From the NCBI GenBank assembly GCA_001972305.1, contig BDDD01000554.1, forward strand, positions 47,740 to 111,739: a stretch of DNA of 64,000 bases, read 5' to 3'. Below are positions 30,373 to 40,809 of the stretch, piece after piece; the stretch's first letter is position 1; every line of letters begins with the position of its first letter. The position numbers and the translations under genes are program-made. The notes beneath the pieces were generated by a model that saw only the letters and a list, made by a program, of their open reading frames with translations, had not been told where the DNA came from and searched no databases. The stretch comes from Cephalotus follicularis. Its lineage: Eukaryota > Streptophyta > Magnoliopsida > Oxalidales > Cephalotaceae.

Positions 30373-31710
30373 TGTGCGCTTGGCTGTTGCGTGTGTATCT
30401 TGATGTGCACTCATGTGCGTTTTATGCAGACGATGCATTCGTTGTCCACGTGAAGAGCTTGTATGCATGCTATTGTGTGCACTTCTTGCTGCTTGCTTGG
30501 CGATGGTGAACGCATAATGTGGTGCTTGCATGAGGTTTGTGTGTGTATTTATGTGCATGTTTTTCTACTTTCGATTGTGTTTGTACGCATGATGACATGA
30601 GTATGCAACCTGTCTTCGTGGTGCCTTGAGCCTATGCATTATGTACACGATGCTTTGATCGTCAGCCTTGATTATCCGCACCAGGAGTTTTTACTTATTC
30701 TTATATCACGCCTATCGATGCAAGTATTGGTTCTCTCGATGTTTCCACATGTTTGACGTTGACAATTCACGTCTTGAATTGTGGTTCATTCAGATAACCA
30801 TTTGCTTTATGTATGTCGGGTGCTTGAGTAGTATTTTGGTTGCGTGGCTTGGTTGACCCCATGTTGATTCATCGATCAATCAGTACTCGTTCCTCTTCAG
30901 TTTTGTTCTCGAGCATCTTTGCTATTGGTGGATTGTGTGTGAAATCTTGTGCTGCATACTTATGAAATGGAATCCTATTTTCCCTTGAAAGATTTTTACC
31001 TGATGCCTTTTCAGGTGTTGGCTGACCACGTAGTAGTTCGTGTGTTCCAAGCATACGCTGTTCATTCGACGTTGTTGTGGACTACTAAACCTTTCTCGTG
31101 TAGTTGGATATGAGATATGAAATGAGCGTGGGACTTCGTTCCTTATTTGCTGTCCAAGTGTTGTCGCTTCAACACATATGACATTCGTGTGCCTCGTTGA
31201 ACCCACGAACGTGCCTGTTGACTTCAATGCATGGCTCATGTGGTCTTTGACGTTACATGGGATCATGTCGCGATGGAGTTCATGATACGAACAACACGGA
31301 CACAGCTAAGGGATGATGCGATATGAGTCATACTAAATGGCCTACCGAGGCGATACATTTCTATCTATTTGGTTCATCTATGATCTGGACCGTTTGGGTG
31401 TGCGATCCTTCGAGCACTTGTGCATCAGATTCCCTTTCAACTCCGCAGTTAAGCTTGCTTGGACGATGTGTAGTAGTTTTATACATACCAGCCGTATGAG
31501 TAAAGTTTTGATATGTATCTATGATAGCTTTCACGTTTCTGTAATGAGGAAGTACTAGTACATATCCATGACATACGAGATCAGTTCTTTTGGAGAGATC
31601 ATGTGATAGATACTTCTTGTGAGACCATGGAAGAAATGTGTAGAAAGTAGTCAGTTTTCTTCATCGTGTGATGTGAGAAAATTTGGAGGACAAAATTTCT
31701 AGCTTCAGCA
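30373..31710 (+). other. D2 interior, last part
   Basis: No gag or pol seen. Contains a 5S-derived segment at 31396-31466. The end (GATGTGAGAAAATTTGGAGG near 31674) matches the end of the D1 interior at 37738 and then stops at a deletion junction where LTR B3 begins, so the D2 polypurine tract is gone. Confidence 0.75.
31396..31466 (+). pseudogene. 5S rRNA-derived segment in D2
   Basis: A diverged copy of the first about 68 nt of plant 5S rRNA, with a 2-bp insertion near its start. The A-box part (AGTTAAGCTTGCTTGG) is still readable. It matches D1's copy (37079-37148) in position and flanks, so it was in the element before D1 and D2 diverged. Confidence 0.78.
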
Positions 31711-32734
31711 GCAATCTCCAAAGTCTTCGCTTAATCTGAAATTGTAGGGGTTAGCCGTTGTCCTCACTTGGCTAAGTAGGAAGATAATGCATGCTAAGGA
31801 ATATATGAATGCAATATGTATGACAGATTATATTTAAAATAACATTTAAATGTGACAATATCTAAGCAACCATGCCAAGTGGCCATAGACAATACAAAAG
31901 CAAGAATACCGCACAAGGGTACAATCAATTCATCCTTGGTTTGGGTGTCACATGTCGCTACCTCCTAGCTCCGACTGCGCACCACCTATCTATCACCCTA
32001 CGCTCCGAAGATCATAGAACATGTAACATTTACTACCGGCGTTGGCGGGTAGTTTAACAAATAAGATCTGCAAGGCAGATAAGTTTGGGTGATACTCTGG
32101 CCAACTCCTGGCACCCAGGATCACATCCGTAGTCAGTGACATCCTCCATCACTCGACTACGGCAATAAGCATAGAAAAATGATTCAAGCATTTCAATAAT
32201 AATATTACATATATCATCAATATGCAATATAAAAGTTGTTTTCTTAGAAACATATAACAACTCATTTATCGTACATCTCATAGGAGGGAAACGATATCAA
32301 TACAATAATGGTTCTCGATTGGAGAACAAAACAGATGGTGCCTCTCATAGGAGGAAAATCAATAATCTCTTTAAACAATAGGTTTTCATTTGAAATGATA
32401 GTTGATATCATAATTTGGGTACATAGCCCGTAGTTGGTTTCGATCATTGAAATATAAGTGGTAGTGGTGTTAAATAGCACCAAAACAGTATATACTAATA
32501 TAAGGTAGCATATACAGTAACATCATTACAAGACAGTAGCAATGTAAGGATTCACAAAGAATAGCATTTCATAGTCATTCATATGCAACTCTCACAAGGA
32601 GTGCGTTCATTGTTTAATTTTGGGATGTAATTGTATATAAGGCCCGGATTGATTGTTCTAATCATCCGAGGCCAAGTTAATTACATTCAAAAATTGAGGC
32701 CCAACAGGACCTATATCAGCATTTTTCCCAGGAC

Positions 32735-32860
32735 AGTCGGATGTTCTCAAGAACAGTCGGCTGTTTTGGTTTAGCAGTCAACTGTTTTGTCTTAACAGTC
32801 GATTGGATAGGGTTGAGTAGTCGACTGCCATTAAGAACACTCGACTGCTTCTGCCCAGAA
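32735..32860. repeat. CAGTCGACTG array, intron part of LTR B3
   Basis: About six degenerate copies (CAGTCGGCTG, CAGTCAACTG, CAGTCGATTG, AGTCGACTGC and others). Confidence 0.82.
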
Positions 32861-33018
32861 AATGCAGGCAGTAGCAGGTTGTGTAATTTTTCAATCTCTA
32901 ATGCAATCCAATCAATGCATGCAATCAAGCAGAAAATGAACATACATGATATGCATAATATATCTTCCATAAACATGTCATTACCCCTACCTTAAATTGC
33001 TATCCCAAGATCAATTGG

Positions 33019-33899
33019 AGCGATTTCTTTACGAAATTCTATACTACCATTTTAAAATATTTCCGTTTGAAATTTAAATTCTAGAAAATGTTGTACAAAA
33101 TTATTTATGAATGCTTTGAGCTGATCACTCAACGTGTCAAGAAATGATTATTTTTACGAAATGAGAAAAGGCAACAAACTGAGATGAACAAAGACTGGAT
33201 TGCGATCCAGGGTGGATTAATCTAGTAAAAGATTAATGTGAAAGAGCGGAGAGTGCTCTCGGACATTCATGTGATGTAAGGATAGTAATCGGGGAGTGCA
33301 CAATGCCCCGGTGAAGCAATGGTTCAACAGGGTTATTTAAGTTTATAAACCCCTCAGTATTTATAAAATATTCTGATTCATGAGATATGATCAGAAAAGA
33401 AATGAATGAATGTGAAATATACTGGTTTTATAAAAATACCAGAAAATGAATTTCAATAATGTTTTATTACGGTAATTCTTACTGAGCTATTTTGGTGCTC
33501 ACCCCTTTCAATGTTTTTGTTTTCAACTAAAATTTTTCCAGGAAAAGATTGAACGAGGAAAGTCGAGCTTTGGCAGGAGCTCATAAGTGATAATTTCAAG
33601 AAGGAATTATGTTAGGAAATATAGTTTTGTGAAATAGTTTATGACATTATAACTAATGTTTTCCGCTGTATAATGCCTTTGATGGATCCTGTGGAGATGT
33701 AAGATGTTAACTATAATTGTTATGATATATGATGATTTAAATAAGAGTATAAAATTTTAAGGTTTAGTATATCAAGTTATTTATAGATATTAACAATTAG
33801 TAGGATTGTTAAAGGATAATAGGTTTCACCACCACGTAACGCACCGACTCCCCGAAATTCGCTTTGAGCATAAAGTAGACTCAGATTTGGGGCGTTACA
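33019..33899 (+). mobile_element. 5'-truncated LTR C2 inside LTR B3
   Basis: Plus-strand C sequence ending GGGGCGTTACA at 33899. It matches the latter part of C1 (from about 28800) and keeps the GTGCACAATGCCCCGG block, stem TGAGC (33483) / GCTCA (33497), CACCCC and CCAG (33541). B sequence of roughly 450 bp is also missing at this site, so a deletion took both the LTR C start and neighbouring LTR B. Confidence 0.8.
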
Positions 33900-34464
33900 A
33901 ACAATAACTACAATCCTTATTAGAGGTTATAATTTCCACTTTCTTGAACCATATGCTACTTTCCATCTTAATTCTAGAAGATGCTAGTATTTATCCATGT
34001 TAACAGAAGGTATTAAACATCTTCCTTGTCACATTATCATCACATTAACAGTGAGTTTGAATTGGAAACTTACCAGGAGAATCCAAGCTTCAAAGTCTCC
34101 TTGCTTGAGCTCTCTAAATCCTCCAATGCAAGATTTCAATAATCATTAGCAAACTCTCTCTTCACTCAGTGTTTTCTAACACTTATTTCTCAATTCAACA
34201 GTTGATATAAAGCCTTAGGAATCTTTAATTTCGCCAGAATCCTTACTCAGCTTCTCTCCTTTTCTTCTCTCTCTATCTCACATGTCCATTGTCCACATTT
34301 ACTTTCTCTCTTTCCCATTTCTGTCTGCAGGTTACAGGAGGGATAGAAGACATGCAAGAATGCCTTTCTGCATGCTCTGGCCGCTGGTGACTTCGCTCAA
34401 CATCTGTCGCCCATGCAATGCCCTCTTGGTTCAGTCACACAGGCATGCACAGACACCTGTTCTG

Positions 34465-34555
34465 TACCGATCCAGTCGACTGTCTTCAACAGACAGTCGA
34501 CTGTCCCCTCTCGCCTCAGACAGTCGACTGTTCCCCTATGACAGTCAGCTGTCGA
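34465..34555. repeat. CAGTCGACTG array, U3 of LTR B3
   Basis: Four copies (CAGTCGACTG or CAGTCAGCTG) in about 90 bp, upstream of the predicted promoter in LTR direction. Confidence 0.86.
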
Positions 34556-34721
34556 TGGCTGTTTTGGTTATTTTAGTTTGATACTTCACCAATTGTATAT
34601 CCATTCATCCCAAGCATTTACCAAACACAGAAATTATAAAAATTGGACAATAAATTCAAATGAGTGCACATTTTATTAATCAATATTACAATGTACACGA
34701 ATTGAATTTGCGGTTATTACA

Positions 34722-36664
34722 GCCGGGAATAGCGACAAACGGCGAGCTCCCACTGCCAGGTAATCCTTCCTCTTCTTCTTTCTCTTTTTTCTCCGTTATC
34801 TTTTCTTCTCTTCCGTGCCAAACGGCCACTGCGGTTGCTCCTCTGCCGTCGATACCATCGAGGGTGGGGCTGGTCTTCATCCTGGGGATCACCTATACCC
34901 ATTTCGATGGTGGCTGTGGCGTCATTTGGCCGGAATCGACCAGATTCTAGGCGCTGAGTCAACCCAGTCGCCCTGCCGCCTGTGATGCCACGTTTGGCTC
35001 CGATTGCGGGTGAGTCTCGGCCACCAGTGAGTAGCCGGGACACTGTGGAGGCTAGGGGTGGCGTGACCGGTCCAATGGCGACTTGGGCAGAGGTCCGGCA
35101 CGGTGGCAGCGGCCGAGTCTGACCGAGTTATTGGCAGAAATGCATAGTACGGACCTCATGGACACCTTTTAGTGAAGTGGCCATAATTTTTGGTTGACCG
35201 GCGAGTTGACTCAGTGTGTCAAACTCATTGCCGGCAGTGGCTGCCCGTTCCCGGGCGTGTCACAAAGAATTTCGAGCAGTAATGTGTCGATCAACGGTTA
35301 TGGGGGCTCGATTTTGGGTGTCGCCGGAACGTCGGCAAGTTGGCCGGAGTTCCGATTATGACAAATTTGTTTCCTATGTGTACGTCATAATGATACGTGT
35401 TATGTTTAGGTAGCTTGAAGGATGGTGGAGTTCCAATTGATGAGTCCTTGGTTAATTCATTGTGAGTCCATCGTATTGTATAGTATTGACTTGATCATTG
35501 AGATTGTTTCATGGATTCTTACCTTATTGCGTTTGATGAGTTTGAGCGTTCTTTTATGGAGCTCTTTCCTTGAGCATGGAGTTTGCATCCATAAAGTACC
35601 TTCTTCTACCTTGTGCTTGTAGTCTTGTTCATATTAGAGCCCCTTTTTATTTCCGTTGTTGAGATTTGAGCTTCGTTTCTATAGATTTACATTATTTCAT
35701 TTTTGTTGCTTGTTCATTTGATTACATTATGTCAGTTTCAATGTGGCGCTTTGTTAATGTCTATCTTCATATTATGGAGCCATTGTTGACTATCGAGATT
35801 TTCTTCTTGGATTTCGTTTATGCTTGCGTATCTTGATTTCTTTTTTGTGAGTTAACGTTTGTGGAACTTGATATCCATCGAGGATCTCGATATTCCTTTG
35901 TGATCTCGATATCTCTTTTTGATTTTGACTATCCTTTTGGATCTTGATTTCATTTCTTGCTGTAGATTTACAATGCATTCTACCTTGAGTTTATATCATT
36001 TCTCTTTTTATTGGTATATAGTTATGGGAGATGTACTTATTGTTTCTACTCACTTAGTCATTTGGACTATCCCTCTCCTTTTTCTTTCCCCTCCCAGATA
36101 AAGGGAAGATGGTAAGCAATTGCTGAGTTTAATTTTTGGTAGATGATGGATCACAAGGGCAGGGCATGCTACCAGGCTTTCAACACATGCATAATATCAT
36201 CACATCAACATTTAAATTTCGCATTTACTTATGTTTTTATATAAACGGTCTTCTTTTATGGTTTTGCTATTTAAAGGGCCAGCCCTATATATTTATGCTT
36301 CTTACTTTGATGATATGGTTGAGGCTGAGCCCAACCCATGTTTACTGCTTAAAAATTGTGGTTTGCTGAGGGCTGAGCCCATTTTAAAACTGCTGGTTCC
36401 TCCTTCAGGATTGTGAATATAAACTGTGTTTTTCTTTACAGGGGGCATAGTCCGATAAACGGATACTACATGCCCGAGTTTTGCAAAAATTTAAGAGTTA
36501 GAAAAATTTTCAAGTTTTTTTTGGAAAAAGTTTAACTTCTTGATTTTCAAGTTTAAAGGGAGTTTATAAAAAACCATGTGGTGACTTCCGAAAGGAAGTT
36601 GTCATGTGGAATGTCATATCCGTTCTCGGTAGGACGTCGGTTGTTGTCGAGATCGGGTGTGAGA
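34722..36664 (+). repeat. 3' LTR of D2, first about 300 bp missing
   Basis: Matches 19809-21752 of the D2 5' LTR. Carries donor (34760), acceptor module (36049-36097), GGGCAT hairpin (36443-36475) and GAAA hairpin (36574-36609). Ends TGTGAGA then GGTTA. Confidence 0.87.
34760..36097 (+). other. Predicted intron inside D2 3' LTR
   Basis: Donor CCAG|GTAATCC and acceptor CCCAG at 36097, 1338 bp, one base longer than in the D2 5' LTR. GACTAA has become GACTAT here, which weakens stem and branch site. Inference. Confidence 0.48.
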
Positions 36665-37078
36665 GGTTATGTAAGGGCTATGTCTAGAAGACATCATCTA
36701 TTGTGGATGAATGTCGGCCCTACGTAGATCGTTATAGATAGGGATTCGAACCACAAGTAGATATGGGTGGAAATGATTAAAGACCACAATCACACTAACG
36801 AATACCCCAAGGGCAATGTAGACACAGTTATAGATGCTTTGAGTAAGAAGTTTTTCTACGTCTCTTGCTCATCTTCGGATGAATTATCCATTGTGTTAGA
36901 GGGGTCAGAACATTGCACATGAACCTGTCAGCTTTATGCAAGGAGCATATCGCGATGAACTTTATTAGATGATCGATGCGGACACAGCTAATGGATGATA
37001 TGATATAAGTCATATTGAAACGACCTACTCAAACGACATATTTCTGTCGATTCGGCTCGTCTATGATCTAGACCGTTT

Positions 37079-37148
37079 GGGTGCGATCATTCCAGCACTA
37101 ATGCACCGGATCCCATCAGAACTCCGAAGTTAAGCGTGCTTGGACGAT
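37079..37148 (+). pseudogene. 5S rRNA-derived segment in D1
   Basis: Starting at 37079 this reads as nucleotides 1 to about 68 of plant 5S rRNA with only a few differences (from memory of the plant consensus): GCACTAATGCACCGGATCCC and CCGAAGTTAAGCGTGCTTGG are intact, the latter being the A box of the internal RNA polymerase III promoter. After TGGACGA the similarity fades, so the intermediate element is altered and the C box is missing. Sense strand is the element's plus strand. It is about 620 bp upstream of the polypurine tract. Cassandra elements carry 5S in their LTRs; here it is in the interior and not in the LTRs. Confidence 0.9.
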
Positions 37149-37770
37149 GTATAATTGTTTTACACATAACAGCTCTGAGAGTAAAAATTTGGTATGTATC
37201 CATGATAAAAGCTATCAGGCTAGTGATATGACACTCCCACAACGCTGAATGGTTAGTAATGCTAGATACGCTCATGTCAATATTTTATAGATAAGAACAA
37301 TACATGAGGGTCTACTGATAGTTCTATGTAGGCTGGTGAGTTCGTAGATAGATGTCACGTAGATATTAAGTTTCAGCTTGATGAAAAGTGTTCTTATGGA
37401 CATTTCTGTATAAGAGAGTTTAAGTTTGGGAGCCGCGAAGGGCTCAGTTCCAACAACATGTATCTATCACCACTTTCATGTATAAGTAATAAAGTTGGTT
37501 TGGTTGTTAGTACACTCATGTTTAACCTTGAGGCTAAAGGTTCAAACCTTGAGGAAGTACTCTGAACTTTGAGTAGATTTGTTAGTTGTGGACTGGTCAG
37601 AATCGAAATGTGAGAAGGTATCAGTTCAGGTCCATGACAGACAAGGTCAGGTTCCTTTAGAGGAAGCATGTGGTATAAATACTACTTGGGAGTATAAGGA
37701 ACAAGATAAACAGACGATACCTAGATTTTTTCTCCCTGTGATGTAAGTAAATTTTGAGGACAAAATTTCT

Positions 37771-37780
37771 AAAGGGGGGA
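37771..37780 (+). other. Polypurine tract of D1
   Basis: AAAGGGGGGA followed by GATT and the 3' LTR; the expected plus-strand primer. Confidence 0.85.
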
Positions 37781-37783
37781 GAT

Positions 37784-40700
37784 TGTGACACCCTGTGTCA
37801 CTTTTATGCGGTTGACATGTAAATTACGTGAGTGTCATTTGTTATTGTTATTATTATTAATTATTATTGTTACTATACTATTATATTTAAAAAAAATTGA
37901 GTGAAACGTCTGCCGCTTTACAGAAAGCGCCAGGCGCTTCAATGAAAAAAGAAAAGTGACAAGACACGGGCGCTATGCGCTCGTGCCACTGAACCGCGAC
38001 AGAGAGTGGGAGAGAGACAAACTGGCGATCGGAGACCGGCGACCTGGGAGGGAGAAACGGCGAGCTCCACTGCCAGGTACTCCTCTTCTCCTTCTTCCTC
38101 CATTTTCCTCCTTTTCTTCCTCGTTGAACCGCCACTGTTATGTTGCCTTTCGCCATCAATAGCGTCGTAGTTAGCACAGGTTTTCACTGTGAAGACTGGC
38201 TTTGTGTGTCGGGATGACAGTTGAGGCGTGAATCGGCCAGAATCGGCCAAAAATTAATCGACTGAGTCGACCCGACTCGTTGTCGCTTGTGACACAATGT
38301 TTGGCACTGATTCCTGGAGAATCTCGACCCCCAATGAGTAGCCTGGATGCTGCGGAGGCTAGTGGTGGGGAGACCGGAGTAATTGCGTCTCGGTCGGAGC
38401 TCTGGCGCGGCGGCAGTGGCCGATGCTCGATGAGTTACGGGCAGAGACGCATAGTACGGGACTCGTGGACATTTTTTGTGAAGCGACCTAAATTATTGGA
38501 TGACCGGCGAGTCGAACTCACTGCTGACTGTGATCGAGCATCGGTGGTTCCTTAGCCAAAATGCGTAGCTCAGTCAATGTATGGGCTGTTGGTGTCGTGA
38601 CCAGGACTCCGGAGGGTTGGCTGGAATCTGGCCGGAGCTCCGGTGATGCGCGATGTTTGATGTATGTATATATAATATAATGCGAGTGTGATTTTCCATG
38701 CAGAGTGAAGGATTTGATCGATGATAGTGGAGTTCTAATCCATGACGCGGAATTCGATCGCCGAACTAGATTTCAGCAACCGGTGAGACGCGGATCCTGT
38801 AGCTGTTTTAGAGGATCGATGAGCTAGTTCGCGGGGGTTACGACATTGATACTGTGAGTGGGACATTCCCTTCTTCTCTTTATTTTGAGACACTTGTTTG
38901 ATATATGTGCCCTTTTATTTTGTGTTATTGATCGGGATATCGAATCCCCCATGTCTATGTTGAGCATGTTCATTGATTGATTTGTACGTGTCTTGATTCT
39001 GGGTGACAGTGTCACCTTCCTTTTTGTGTGTCATCGTGATATGTGATTTCATGCTTTGTATTCTGATGCTGGGAACTATGTCATATGTGACATGCAATAA
39101 TGGTCTAGGGTGAGGTGTATATTTGACGCTCAACTCTCCTTAGCATGCCCATTGGTCTATGATGGGGTGTTATATGGGAACTGCCCCTGGGTTCCATACC
39201 TAGATCTGCGACATACTATTGTGTATGATGGTCTGCTGAGTGTGAGTGCAGCAGAGCTGCTCCATCACTCACTTGACAGACCATATTGCTAGTCTAATGA
39301 TGTCATGCCTATGTAGCTATAGCCTGTGTGGCTGGTGCGATGATATTTTACCTATGTGGCTATGTGGCAGCCTGTCTGGCTATCATGATATGATGAGATG
39401 ATATGGAGATGTTGTGCACGTATTCCCCTTGGATGAGGGTGGCTCGGACTTGGGTGTGTTGCGTGCACCGTAGCGGGGAGTGCTACGTTCTAGTCCTATA
39501 ATGGGCTGAACTATGATACGATATGAGATGTTTAGGCACGTATTCCCCAAGGACGAGGGTGGGGTGCATGTGGTGACATGTAGGCCCCTCGGACAGGGTG
39601 TGTTGCGTGCAGCGTAATAGGCCCCTCGGCAAGGGTGGGGTGCGTGCGGAGTCACATTGGCCCCTTGTCGAGGGTGGGGTGCTACGTTGTAGGCCTGTAA
39701 TGGGCTGAACAGAGTTGATGATGACAGAGGTACCAGTATTTCTTAGTCTTATTGTTATGGGCACATTGCTTGATACACATTTCATGAATTATGATTGTTA
39801 ATCTTATCTGTGATTCTTGATTTATTTTCTGATGCTTATTGTGATTCTTTCATACTCGTGGAGTACAATCTTGGGTAGAAGATTCGTTTAGTAGAGTTTT
39901 ATTGTTGATTTACGAGTTTCTTATTTGGAGTCTTCTTGATCTTGTTATACTCAGATGGTATCGTCTCTAGTCATGTTGTTTCGTTCAACGGATGACCAAA
40001 TATTTATTTTGAGTTGATAGTCCGAGTTTAGTTATTGTATTTTCAGCATTGAGTTGTTAGTTTTCATTATTGAAATCTTGTTCATAACTACGTACTTTTC
40101 GTGGATCATTCATTTATATTGTGTCTATGTTTCTTTCAGCGCATCTGATTATTCATGGATGTATCAGGGAATGATTTGTCCCAACTCACTTAATCATTTG
40201 GACTAACCCCCTCACAGTTTTTCTTTTCAGATGGCGGTGAGCAGTTGCTAAGTCAGATTCTGTATTCTCTGTAGTGGATAGACCACGAAGGCAGGGCATG
40301 CTACCGGGATTTCAACCCATGCATAGCATTACTACATCAACATTTAACTTCGCATTTACTTTTGCTTTTATATGAATGTTTTATTTTATTGTTTTGCTTT
40401 TTAAAGGGCCGAGCCCTATAGATTTTCTTTTCTTGCTTTGATAATATGGTTGAGGCTGAGCCCAACCCATGCATGTTTATCAGTTTAAATTGTGGTTTGC
40501 TGAGGGTTGAGCCCATTTAAAATCAATTGATTCCTCCTTCGGGAGTGTGGCTATATAAACTGCTTTTTCTTTACAGGGGGCATAGTCCGATAAACGGATA
40601 CTACATCCCCGATTTTCGTTAAAATTTAAGAGTTAGAAAAATTTTCAAAGTTTTGGAAACTTTAACTGTATGATTTTCAAATTTGATTACATGGATTTAA

Positions 40701-40804
40701 ACGGTTTTGAGTTATCACGTGGAGTTTCCGAAAGGAGGCTTGTCACGTGATAGTCACATCTATTCTCGGTAAGATATCGATTGTTATCGGGAACGGGTGT
40801 GCCA
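37784..40804 (+). repeat. 3' LTR of D1
   Basis: 3021 bp, uninterrupted. Same landmarks as the 5' LTR, with the donor intact (CCAG|GTACTCC) and acceptor module at 40191-40230. Tandem G-rich repeats at 39410-39690. GAAA hairpin at 40712-40753. Ends TGTGCCA followed by ATATA. Confidence 0.9.
38077..40230 (+). other. Predicted intron inside D1 3' LTR
   Basis: Donor CCAG|GTACTCC; acceptor GACTAACCCC, pyrimidine tract, TTTTCAG ending at 40230; stem partner is TTAATC (one mismatch). 2154 bp. Inference. Confidence 0.48.
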
Positions 40805-40809
40805 ATATA

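Larger units (their letters stand above)
31736..34073 (-). other. Predicted intron inside LTR B3
   Basis: Donor CTCCTG|GTAAGTTTCC at 34073; acceptor TTAGCC (31775-31770) / GGCTAA (31756-31751), CTAACCCC, TTTCAG ending at 31736. The interval includes LTR C2, so the present length (2338 bp) exceeds the ancestral one. Inference. Confidence 0.45.
31711..34721 (-). mobile_element. Truncated LTR B3 in the D2 3' LTR
   Basis: Minus-strand family B LTR starting TGTAATAACCGC at 34721. Its 3' end is missing: at 31711 it passes, with one or two bases of overlap, into D2 interior. Contains U3 array (34465-34555), donor (34073), intron array (32735-32860), acceptor module (31736-31775), and LTR C2 inside. 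About 300 bp of LTR B and about 300 bp of D2 LTR are lost at the left junction. Confidence 0.84.
19514..36664 (+). mobile_element. D2, second family D element nested in D1
   Basis: Flanked by GGTTA at 19509-19513 and 36665-36669. Starts TGTGACACCCCGTGTCACA, ends TGTGAGA (decayed). 5' LTR 19514-21752; interior 21753-31710 interrupted by a CACTA element and solo LTR C1; 3' LTR from 34722 with its first about 300 bp lost. Interior without insertions is about 2.6 kb, without gag or pol that I can see. It sits at the point of D1 that matches D2 itself around 22340. Confidence 0.86.
36670..37783 (+). other. D1 interior, right part
   Basis: Non-coding so far as I can see. Holds the 5S-derived segment and ends with a gag-pol-end-like phrase (TTTTGAGGACAAAATTTCT) and the polypurine tract at 37771. 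The phrase resembles the end of Tekay chromovirus polyproteins, the best hint to D1's origin. Confidence 0.75.
12959..40804 (+). mobile_element. D1, LTR retrotransposon with nested insertions
   Basis: One insertion in the pararetroviral RT, flanked by ATATA at 12954-12958 and 40805-40809. It starts TGTGACACCCCG and ends TGTGCCA (a decayed TGTGACA). Without nested DNA it is about 7.8 kb: two LTRs of about 3.0 kb and about 1.7 kb of interior with a tRNA-Met PBS, a 5S-derived segment and a polypurine tract, but no gag or pol that I can see. That makes it a large non-autonomous derivative (LARD-like); the 3' end of its interior resembles Tekay chromoviruses. The two LTRs are visibly alike throughout, so insertion is not ancient. 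Confidence 0.88.

Noticed and set aside
37079..37148. Functional 5S rRNA gene
   Set aside because: Only the first about 68 nt match; intermediate element and C box are lost and no T-rich terminator stands at the right distance.
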